Positions 1-6,174 of a DNA stretch of 20,983 bases are shown here, in pieces. Under the pieces are notes generated by a model. It was not told the origin of the DNA. It searched no databases and saw only the letters and a program-made list of their open reading frames with translations. The position numbers were made by a program, and so were the translations under genes. The stretch comes from Aurantibrevibacter sp041749595 (lineage in GTDB: Bacteria; Bacteroidota; Bacteroidia; Flavobacteriales; Flavobacteriaceae), in assembly GCA_041749595.1 (NCBI GenBank), contig JBGTBA010000150.1:1-20983 (forward strand), written 5' to 3'. Position 1 is the stretch's first letter, and every line of letters starts with the position of its first letter.

Positions 1-458
1 GGTAAACCAATTTCTACAGAAATAATTATCCGAAGTAAATGTTTTGATGGAATTGTCCGGAAAAGAGAATTCTATGGGGGCTTTGGCTTTAAAAGTTTTC
101 CCGACCTTCCGGTAAAATTCATAGAGTAGCCGGTGGCCAAAATTTCAGCTAAGGTTTTTTTAAACGATTTGACGTTGTCCGAATGAAAGATTACGGCTAA
201 AACGATGGATGCGATTAGCCCAATCCCAATGGCCACCCAAATGTTGGGAAATGATTTTGTAGCTGCATCATTGATTTAGCCGTCATAAGTTTCAACTGTT
301 GGAAAAACAGAAAAGAATAACTCTTTTGAATTAGGCATTTTGTCAATATTATAAAAATCAGTAAATTCGGGTCGATCAATATTTAAATCATGGGGCAACA
401 ATTTCAAAGCCCAACGATTTTTGAGTTTCAGGGCCGGTTCTCTAATGCCCAAGCCTGT
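1..458 (-). pseudogene. Decayed gene for an unrecognised one-TM protein, cut by the window edge
   Basis: Read on the minus strand from about 458, one frame gives a coherent protein-like stretch (for example LKLKNRWALKLLPHDLN and NIDKMPNSKELFF). It hits an in-frame TAA at 276-278. The same frame then resumes with a hydrophobic segment (IWVAIGIGLIASIVLAVIF) that looks like a single membrane helix. Near 101-110 the likely coding frame shifts by one base: the original frame meets a TAG at 72-74, while the shifted frame stays open (KTFKAKAPIEFSFPDNSIK) to the window edge. One stop plus one frameshift in otherwise coding-like sequence argues for a pseudogene. I do not recognise the family, and the 3' end is outside the window. 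It could also be two short real ORFs, which I think less likely. Confidence 0.5.
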
Positions 459-479
459 TTATCCTACCTATATGAACTT

Positions 480-839
480 AAGTAGAAGAGGTTGACGAAG
501 CTCTAGTGGGCGGTCAGGGAGAGGGCGCGAGTGGGTGAAAGATCGACAAAAAGAAACAGGTGGTTTGCCAGGCCGGATATACGGAAAGGATATCGGCAAG
601 AGCGCGCTAAGGAACTTGGCCTGTTCGTGAAAGGCACCATTCAGACTGATGCCGAAATAAAGACAGAAGAACGGACAGGCTATAAACCACTTAAAAAGGG
701 TTTTGCAAACCTGCCCCAAGTTCCATTGGAGAGGAAGGGAGCGGATTTCCTTGACCTCCATTGCGCAATTATGGGTTTTAAAGGTTGGCTAAGAGGGTTG
801 CGCCACAAAGTGAAAAAACATACAAGGCCATGTAAATGA
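480..839 (+). pseudogene. GC-richer coding relic, possibly a transposase C-terminus
   Basis: This stretch is visibly richer in G and C than its flanks. An ATG ORF runs from 531 to 839 (102 codons), but its translation is very basic and matches no family I know well. Parts of two frames together (for example FHWRGREKIS in one frame and LHCAIMGFKGWLRG in another) vaguely resemble the end of IS1182-type DDE transposases, in which an RGxEKV-like motif precedes a short helix. That would make it a frameshifted insertion-sequence remnant. The resemblance is weak, no terminal inverted repeats were found, and it could equally be non-coding. The 116 bases from 840 to the next gene show no clear feature. 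Confidence 0.25.
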
Positions 840-955
840 ATATTGCTGCCGGTTTAACGGGAGCAACATGATAGACGGAATATTTGACGACCCCCTCCGT
901 TACCCTATAAAATTTATTGCTTAAATGCATAATTCAAAGAATTAATTATCATTAA

Positions 956-1588
956 ATGAAGATCATCTCCACAAATCTGGGAACAACCACCACTTTTCTA
1001 TGGAATGGAAAGGAAGAAGCCACCGGTATTTTTAAATACCCTACAGAAAAACCCATTTACTTGGGAAATAATAATGTCCAAAATGATATTGTCATAGACC
1101 GCATACACCATGCGGGGGAAAATAAGGCCTGTTATCTTTTTTCAGTAGAGGAATACCCCTATTGGAAACGATTATATCCTAAACTCGATTGGAAATGGGG
1201 CATGTTTGGAGAGAACCTAACGGTTGAAGGTTTGGATGAGTCCCAAATCCGAGTTGGAGACATTTATCGGTTGGGCAATACGTTGGTACAAGTTTCCCAA
1301 CCACGGGAGCCCTGTTATAAATTAGGCATCCGTTTTGGGAACCAGAAGATTATAAAACAATTCGTAAAACGTTCCTTTCCCGGTACCTATGTTCGGATTT
1401 TAAAGGAAGGATGGGTTAGTGTTGGAGACCAACTCATTCTTGAACAACAATCGGAAAATACGCTTAGCGTACAGCAGTTCTATCGATTGCTTTTTCAAAA
1501 GGAAAAAGAACCGGTGTTACTGCAACTGGCGTTACAAAACCCAGCGGTACCGGCCTACAAAAGGGATAGATTACGAAAATTTTTGTGA
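956..1588 (+). CDS. MOSC domain protein, YiiM-like
   Basis: A 210-residue single-domain protein of the MOSC family, the fold found at the C-terminus of molybdenum cofactor sulfurases. Family hallmarks are visible in order: HHAGENKACYLFSVEEYPYW at about 51-70, FGENLTVEGLDE at about 84-95, then VGDIYRLG and SQPREPCYKLG. The last contains the single conserved cysteine (Cys120) expected to carry sulfur or bind a metal-sulfur ligand. Length and motif order match the YiiM subgroup, whose members have been linked to reduction of N-hydroxylated compounds with a molybdenum cofactor. The exact substrate here cannot be told. No signal peptide is seen, so it is probably cytoplasmic. It stands alone and ends before a strong terminator. 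The ATG at 956 gives the normal family N-terminus. Confidence 0.9.
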   Translation: MKIISTNLGTTTTFLWNGKEEATGIFKYPTEKPIYLGNNNVQNDIVIDRIHHAGENKACYLFSVEEYPYWKRLYPKLDWKWGMFGENLTVEGLDESQIRVGDIYRLGNTLVQVSQPREPCYKLGIRFGNQKIIKQFVKRSFPGTYVRILKEGWVSVGDQLILEQQSENTLSVQQFYRLLFQKEKEPVLLQLALQNPAVPAYKRDRLRKFL

Positions 1589-1670
1589 ACTTTGCCTCCT
1601 TCTATTTCCGAACCGGAAGGCATGTTTCCTCTGTACCTTAAAAAAGTCAACCATCAAAAGTAATAAAAAT

Positions 1671-1699
1671 GAAAAAGGGGCTTGCCCGGCCCCTTTTTC
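1671..1699. terminator. Bidirectional rho-independent terminator
   Basis: A perfect 11-bp inverted repeat (1671-1681 pairing with 1689-1699) encloses a 7-base loop. The stem is five A:T pairs next to a GGGGC/GCCCC block, so it presents a T-run on either strand. It lies between the converging ends of the MOSC gene (plus) and the secreted-protein gene (minus) and can serve both. Confidence 0.9.
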
Positions 1700-1742
1700 G
1701 TTGAATTAACTTAACTTAAATAAACAATCAATAAAATAATAA

Positions 1743-2330
1743 CTAGTTAACAACAATGTCTTTGTAGTAGGTATTTGTTTTGTCTTTAACCACCACGGTA
1801 TAGCTATCTTTTTTGGCTCTTTCAAAATTGAACGCTTTTTCTACCAATAATTTATCGGATAGCACCTCTGAATACAATAATCTGTAACTGCTATCATAGA
1901 CCTTAATGAAAACATCCTTTTGCTCCAAGTTCAAAAGGTTAAGAAAAACAACATCCCCTTTGGTCCTAAATACCGGTTTTGCGTTCTCTTTCCTGCCCAT
2001 GATCTCCAAATTGGTGTCTTTTACATCAATAGTGAATTCAATAATCTTTAAGGAATTCTCCATTTCCAGAAAATAGATGCCACTGTCAAGATTTTTAAGG
2101 TCAAATTTCTTAATATAAGCACCCTCCCCTTTTACGTTTTCCGAATAGATAACATTATCATTGGTGTCTATGATTCTGATCATTGTCTGATTGGATGAGG
2201 CATCCAATTTAAAAACCAAACTTTTTACGGCTTCATTAGCTACCAAGCTTAATTTAGGTTCATTTGCCATGCCCGCTACTGTAACGAACATAAAGGCAAC
2301 TACTACTGATAATTTAAAAATTGTTTTCAT
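1743..2330 (-). CDS. Secreted protein with two sorting-domain-like beta repeats
   Basis: A 195-residue protein with a clear signal peptide (MKTIFKLSVVVAFMFVTVAG, cleavage probably near residue 22). The rest appears to be two related beta-sandwich halves, about 30-105 and 112-195. Each carries the pattern 'IRIIDTNDNVIYSE' or 'IKVYDSSYRLLYSE', followed by a GIYFLEM/SYTVVVKD-type strand. That pattern resembles the C-terminal sorting domain of type IX secretion substrates (xVYDxxGxxVxxxx...GxYxxxV). Here the domain makes up nearly the whole protein and is duplicated, so it may be a stand-alone binding or structural protein and not just a secretion tag. The function is unknown. It is transcribed alone, convergent with the MOSC gene and sharing its terminator. 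Confidence 0.7.
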   Translation of the reverse strand: MKTIFKLSVVVAFMFVTVAGMANEPKLSLVANEAVKSLVFKLDASSNQTMIRIIDTNDNVIYSENVKGEGAYIKKFDLKNLDSGIYFLEMENSLKIIEFTIDVKDTNLEIMGRKENAKPVFRTKGDVVFLNLLNLEQKDVFIKVYDSSYRLLYSEVLSDKLLVEKAFNFERAKKDSYTVVVKDKTNTYYKDIVVN

Positions 2331-2349
2331 AATTTTACTTTTTTAGATG

Positions 2350-2363
2350 TGATTAATAAATCA
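2350..2363. promoter_or_regulatory. Inverted repeat upstream of the secreted-protein gene
   Basis: TGATT-AATA-AATCA is a perfect 5-bp dyad with a 4-base spacer, 20 bases ahead of the minus-strand start at 2330. It could be an operator. Its TGA/TCA spacing (8 bases) differs from FNR/CRP boxes, so it should not be assigned to that family. Confidence 0.3.
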
Positions 2364-2491
2364 TTTTCTACAGTACAAACTTACCACACTTATTATCCCT
2401 CCACTACAGCACATTTCTCCAGTTTCTATGCTATTTTAACCTTAATTTTATGTTAAATTAATAATAATGTTAATATGCAATATATTTTGGT

Positions 2492-2499
2492 TAATTTTG
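2492..2499 (+). promoter_or_regulatory. Bacteroidetes -7 element for the AraC-alkB pair
   Basis: TAATTTTG matches TAnnTTTG exactly. It lies inside the longest open frame (which could start at 2467) but upstream of the ATGs at 2533 and 2554, so it argues that translation starts at one of those. No convincing -33 element was identified. Confidence 0.5.
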
Positions 2500-2553
2500 C
2501 AAAGAATTGATTGTTATTGGCAATTTACCTTTATGGTATCCATAAAAAATGAT

Positions 2554-3426
2554 ATGTTGAAACAAAAACCGGCCTTTGAGGCCATTGCCCCAGATTTTGG
2601 CCATTCCTTTACCTATCAAAAGTTTGACGAAAACAAGGTGAATAAAAATAATGTGTGGCATTACCATCCGGAAATAGAGCTGGTCTATGTCAACGGGGGG
2701 TCTGGCAAAAGACAAATCGGTAGCCATATCTCCTATTATACGGGGGGAGACCTTATATTGATAGGGAGCAATCTACCCCATTGCGGCTTTACGGACCACC
2801 TAACCGGCAATAAAAACGAGACCGTGGTGCAGATGAAAATGGATTTTCTGGGAAACGCTTTTTTTGATATCCCTGAAATGAAAAGTATCCAAGCTCTTTT
2901 TGATATGGCGAAAGGCGGTATTGCCTTTTTTGGGAAGACCAAAAGGAAAATTGGGGAAAAAATCGAGGTTTTGGAATATCAGACCGACTTTAAAAGGCTC
3001 CTGTCCATTTTGAATATTTTAAACGAGTTGGGCAACTCCCAAGAATTTAAGGTATTGAACGCGGTGGGGTTTTCCCTGGAAACCGAGGTAAAGGACAATG
3101 ACCGGATCAATGTAGTTTTCAACCATGTCAAAACAAACTTTAAGGAAGAGATTACCTTGGAGGAAATTTCGGATATGGTAAGCATGACGGTACCCTCTTT
3201 TTGCAGGTATTTCAAAAAAATAACCAACAAAACGTTCACGCAGTTCGTAAACGAGTATAGACTGGTACATGCCTCCAAATTATTGGCCGAAAAGCCCATG
3301 AGCATTACCGAGGTATGTTTTGAAAGTGGTTTCAACAATTTCTCGCATTTCAACAAATCCTTCAAAGCCTTTACGGGACAAAATCCTTCGGAATATAGAA
3401 ACCAGCTAAAAGCGGTACTGACCTAA
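2554..3426 (+). CDS. AraC family transcriptional regulator with cupin sensor domain
   Basis: A DNA-binding regulator of about 290 residues. The N-terminal half is a cupin-like ligand domain, with WHYHPEIELVYV followed by a beta-rich stretch. The C-terminal 100 residues form the AraC double helix-turn-helix: ITLEEISDMVSMTVPSFCRYFKK and SITEVCFESGFNNFSHFNKSFK, ending in the usual FTGQNPSEYR. The frame is open from 2467, but a -7 promoter element at 2492-2499 and the family's usual length favour the ATG at 2554 (preceded by an A-rich stretch) or 2533. Its TAA stop shares one base with the ATG of the AlkB-like gene, so the two are translationally coupled. The ligand is unknown. Unlike Ada, no methyl-accepting cysteine domain is present. 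Confidence 0.88.
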   Translation: MLKQKPAFEAIAPDFGHSFTYQKFDENKVNKNNVWHYHPEIELVYVNGGSGKRQIGSHISYYTGGDLILIGSNLPHCGFTDHLTGNKNETVVQMKMDFLGNAFFDIPEMKSIQALFDMAKGGIAFFGKTKRKIGEKIEVLEYQTDFKRLLSILNILNELGNSQEFKVLNAVGFSLETEVKDNDRINVVFNHVKTNFKEEITLEEISDMVSMTVPSFCRYFKKITNKTFTQFVNEYRLVHASKLLAEKPMSITEVCFESGFNNFSHFNKSFKAFTGQNPSEYRNQLKAVLT

Positions 3427-4025
3427 TGAGCCCACTTTTTCCCAAAGCGACAAAACTTGATCTTCCGGATAGTGATATTACCTATTTCCCTGGATTTTTT
3501 AATCTTAATGAGTCCGATGATTTTTTTTGTACTCTTAAAAATACAGTGGAGTGGAAACAGGATAAGATCACGGTTTTTGGAAAGCAATATGCCCAACCCA
3601 GACTTACCGCTTTGTACGGAAATAACGGAAAGCCCTATTCCTACTCCAACATTACCATGCTGCCAAAAGAATTTCCTCCGGAATTATTGTACATAAAGCA
3701 ACGTATTGAGCATTGGGTAAAGGTTGAATTTACTACTTGCCTGATGAATTTATATCGGGATGGAAAGGACAGCAACGGGTGGCATGCAGACAATGAAAAG
3801 GAACTGGGAATAAACCCTATCATAGCTTCTGTAACTTTTGGGCAAGAGCGTTTTTTTTATTTAAAGTACAAAACCAACAAAGTATTAAAGCATAAAATTT
3901 TGTTGGGGCATGGGAGTTTATTGCTCATGAAAGGAAGCACCCAATATTATTGGCTGCACCAACTCCCAAAAACGGCCCGACCCATTGGGGAACGGATCAA
4001 CCTTACCTTTAGGATAATCCGTTAG
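3426..4025 (+). CDS. AlkB-like 2-oxoglutarate/Fe(II) dioxygenase
   Basis: A 199-residue protein of the AlkB family, which removes alkyl groups from damaged DNA or RNA bases by iron- and 2-oxoglutarate-dependent hydroxylation. The signature NLYRDGKDSNGWHADNE gives the HxD iron ligands (His120, Asp122). The distal histidine is His178 in WLHQLPK, and RINLTFR (190-196) supplies the arginines that bind 2-oxoglutarate. A nucleotide-recognition lid with PRLTALYG lies at 58-65. The length fits the compact ABH2/ABH3-like bacterial subgroup. The start overlaps the stop of the AraC gene by one base, so the regulator and enzyme are made from one transcript. All catalytic residues are present. The substrate (DNA, RNA or other) cannot be decided from sequence. 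Confidence 0.92.
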   Translation: MSPLFPKATKLDLPDSDITYFPGFFNLNESDDFFCTLKNTVEWKQDKITVFGKQYAQPRLTALYGNNGKPYSYSNITMLPKEFPPELLYIKQRIEHWVKVEFTTCLMNLYRDGKDSNGWHADNEKELGINPIIASVTFGQERFFYLKYKTNKVLKHKILLGHGSLLLMKGSTQYYWLHQLPKTARPIGERINLTFRIIR

Positions 4026-4057
4026 GGTATGTTAAAGACTATGTAACGTAGGCTCGG

Positions 4058-4074
4058 GACAATAAATTATTGTC
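4058..4074. terminator. Inverted repeat after the AlkB-like gene, possible weak terminator
   Basis: GACAATA-AAT-TATTGTC is a perfect 7-bp stem lying 33 bases past the alkB-like stop, between converging genes. There is no T-run after it on either strand, so if it terminates transcription it is a weak one. Confidence 0.3.
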
Positions 4075-4138
4075 TCCCTGTAAATCGGGATGAGTGATTT
4101 TACAAAATGGCATGGAGTAATCCCGAATACGGGAGTGT

Positions 4139-4155
4139 CGAAATCAATGATTTCG
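4139..4155. repeat. Short perfect dyad in the 4026-4243 intergenic stretch
   Basis: CGAAATCA-A-TGATTTCG is an 8-bp dyad around one central base. It follows CCCG-AATA-CGGG at about 4122-4133, making a cluster of small dyads between the two converging genes. The function is unknown; it may help to end transcripts. Nothing else is seen in this stretch. Confidence 0.35.
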
Positions 4156-4243
4156 GAAGAAAAAAACCGTTCCCGCTACAAAATATGTACAGAATTCCAC
4201 TCAAACCAACATTTTCTTCTAAAAAGCTTAGGTACAGCCCGCC

Positions 4244-5017
4244 TTATTTAAACAACTCGTTCAACACTTTCGCCAATCGCAATCCTCCTTTTTGCAGTTG
4301 CCTTTCAACGGTGCCCCAATATTTATAAAGGTACGGATTGCCCAATTTCTTTTCTACCCCCACAGAAGCATACAATTCATTGGCCACCCCATGGGATTCT
4401 TCTACCCAATCATACACATTGCCCTGTTGCATGGCCTTTATTTGTTTTCTTAACAGTTTCGGCAATGAATTGGAAAGTTCCATATAGCCCATCCCATGGC
4501 TCTCTATCATGTTGCCGTCCCATAATTGGTGCAGGTTGGTGCCCCGGCCAAGCCATTGTAGTTGTATATTGTTACCCCCCTTGTCTTCCAAACGGCCCAC
4601 ATGCATCGGTTGGTGCAGATCGCCCACCAAATGGACCAACATTTTAAGATAGAATTCCTTTTCTTCCCTTGTGCCGTCATCATTCTTGATAATTTCAATG
4701 CACTTTTGGATACCGATGACCACATCTCCACCCTTACTAGGGGCTGCCTCAGCATATTTTTTATCCGTAGGATAATTCACGTAATGCCAGGCATTGTATT
4801 TGGAGAAAGCCCTATTTGCCCTGATCCCATCTGCAAAATTGGATACCGAAGCCAGACTTTCTCCGTTCAACAATTTGTTGATTGCCCTTTTTGTCTTGTT
4901 GTTCAAATAGTGCTGGGCAACCTCGCCTATGACCCTGTGCCCTGTTTTGGACCAATACATGTCATTTCCAAAAGTGGGCTGAATCGTTAAAAAGAGTAGA
5001 ATGGCTATTTTTTTCAT
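4244..5017 (-). CDS. Secreted S1/P1 nuclease
   Basis: A zinc-dependent single-strand nuclease/3'-nucleotidase of the S1/P1 family, about 257 residues from the ATG at 5017 (an ATG at 5026 is also in frame). A signal peptide is clear (MKKIAILLFLTIQPTFG). All nine zinc ligands known from P1 nuclease can be matched: Trp22 and His27 in YWSKTGH, Asp in NFADGIR, His in WHYVNYP, His/Asp/His in VHLVGDLHQPMH, and His/Asp in NLHQLWDG. It acts outside the cytoplasm, probably scavenging nucleotides or phosphate from nucleic acids. One oddity: in P1 the ligand tryptophan is the mature N-terminus, but here four residues (NDMY) seem to lie between the likely cleavage site and Trp22. The gene stands alone. 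Confidence 0.92.
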   Translation of the reverse strand: MKKIAILLFLTIQPTFGNDMYWSKTGHRVIGEVAQHYLNNKTKRAINKLLNGESLASVSNFADGIRANRAFSKYNAWHYVNYPTDKKYAEAAPSKGGDVVIGIQKCIEIIKNDDGTREEKEFYLKMLVHLVGDLHQPMHVGRLEDKGGNNIQLQWLGRGTNLHQLWDGNMIESHGMGYMELSNSLPKLLRKQIKAMQQGNVYDWVEESHGVANELYASVGVEKKLGNPYLYKYWGTVERQLQKGGLRLAKVLNELFK

Positions 5018-5143
5018 TTTAAACACTGTATTTACAAAGTAACGCTATTCGATAATATATTCAGAAGATTGGCCAATCATAAACCTTACGGTTGGAATGA
5101 AATAGTAGTAATCAAGTAAGTAACTCTACAAAGAATATATTCC

Positions 5144-5839
5144 TTATTTCAGGTTGGTAATTCTAAAAAGCCCCTCTAAATCCTTTATATGGATACTTCT
5201 TCCTTCCGATTCTATCAACCGTTCTTCTTTAAGATCGCGAAGCGTGCGTACCACGGATTCCTTTGTTGTGCCCACCATACTGGCAAGATCGTCCCTAGAC
5301 AATGTTATTCGCACAGGTTCGTTTATTTCCGTCTTGAATTTTTCGTTCAGCACGAGGATAAAAACGGCGACCCGTTCCCGTACAGTATGTTTTGAGAGTA
5401 CCTTGGAGTATGTTGTAAACACGTTGAATTCGTGCCCCAAACTTTTTAATAACCGTCCGGTAAGTACATGGGACACATCCAACGCTTTCAAAAAATCGTC
5501 TTTGGGAATAAAAACAAGTTCGCAGGCAGTTAATGCCATGGCCGTATCGTTATAACGCTCGTTGCTTAAAAGGGCATGATGGCCAAAGTACTCTCCGGCT
5601 TTGCACAGGTAAAAGAGATGGTCCAATCTAAAATGGGTCTGGGCGATTTTTTTTACGATCCCCCTTTTAACTCTGAATATTCCCTCTGGCACATCACCTT
5701 CATTGAAAATGGTGGCCCCCTCCTTAAAGGGTAGCTTCTTTTGATTCTTTTTCAAAAGGGAAGTGACGTCTTCGGGCAGACCATCTAAAAGATGTTCATT
5801 TTCAAAATTGAACTTGGTGTACGGAAAGCTATTACCCAT
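5144..5839 (-). CDS. Crp/Fnr family transcriptional regulator (efflux-linked)
   Basis: A 231-residue regulator with an N-terminal cyclic-nucleotide-type beta barrel (about 30-135; FNEGDVPEGIFRVKRGIVK and GEYFGHHALL), a long dimer helix and a C-terminal winged helix (about 178-225). Aligned without gaps to E. coli FNR, the recognition helix GTTKESVVRTL keeps the glutamate (E194, equivalent to FNR Glu209) and arginine (R198, equivalent to Arg213) that read the TGA part of the half-site; FNR Ser212 is Val. The four iron-sulfur cysteines of FNR are absent. It is the last gene of the minus-strand efflux set, 57 bases after the DUF2892 gene. An exact TAnnTTTG element (5845-5852) sits just ahead of its ATG, so it may also have its own, nearly leaderless, transcript. 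Confidence 0.9.
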   Translation of the reverse strand: MGNSFPYTKFNFENEHLLDGLPEDVTSLLKKNQKKLPFKEGATIFNEGDVPEGIFRVKRGIVKKIAQTHFRLDHLFYLCKAGEYFGHHALLSNERYNDTAMALTACELVFIPKDDFLKALDVSHVLTGRLLKSLGHEFNVFTTYSKVLSKHTVRERVAVFILVLNEKFKTEINEPVRITLSRDDLASMVGTTKESVVRTLRDLKEERLIESEGRSIHIKDLEGLFRITNLK

Positions 5840-5844
5840 GGCTC

Positions 5845-5852
5845 CAAAGGTA
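5845..5852 (-). promoter_or_regulatory. Possible -7 element for the efflux-linked Crp/Fnr gene
   Basis: On the minus strand TACCTTTG matches TAnnTTTG exactly and ends only five bases before the ATG at 5839. If used, transcription would start at or near the start codon, giving a leaderless mRNA. No clear -33 element was found. Confidence 0.3.
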
Positions 5853-5896
5853 GTTTTTTAAATTTTTATGGCCAGTTCGGAGCCATGGGCATTTCC

Positions 5897-6082
5897 TTAC
5901 CCTTTTATCCCCAATTTCCCTAAAATGGTATCCATAAGGCACCATTTGGTCATGGACGATTGTAAAAGATTGGCACCGACAAAGGCCGTAAACCACAACC
6001 AGTTTATGTTTACGTAAATGGCCAATGCAAGGCTAATGAGTATAAAGCTTCCTGCAATGGCACGAACGATCCTGTTTTTCAT
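5897..6082 (-). CDS. DUF2892 (YgaP-like) small membrane protein
   Basis: A 61-residue protein with two hydrophobic segments (about 5-23 and 27-41) and a cytoplasmic tail WCLMDTILGKLGIKG. This is the typical DUF2892 layout, in which a short helical hairpin precedes a C(P/L)M-type motif. In other bacteria the domain occurs alone or fused to a rhodanese (YgaP) and is tied to sulfur or thiol handling. No rhodanese domain is present here, but the cysteine (Cys48) is kept. It lies between the RND pump (92 bases upstream) and the Crp/Fnr regulator, so it is probably co-transcribed with them. Its job in an efflux operon is unknown. Confidence 0.85.
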   Translation of the reverse strand: MKNRIVRAIAGSFILISLALAIYVNINWLWFTAFVGANLLQSSMTKWCLMDTILGKLGIKG

Positions 6083-6174
6083 AGGTTTATTTTTACGGTT
6101 TTAGTTTTAAATTATGCAATCCAAATAATTCCCCATTGCCTGCGTTGGGGAGCGTTGGTTTAAAGCGTTTTATG

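Noticed and set aside
2350..2363. FNR box upstream of the secreted-protein gene
   Set aside because: The dyad is perfect, but TGA and TCA are separated by 8 bases and not 6, so it does not fit FNR/CRP geometry.
4562..4990. Plus-strand ORF (142 codons) opposite the S1/P1 nuclease
   Set aside because: Antisense to a nuclease with all catalytic ligands; no recognisable domain.
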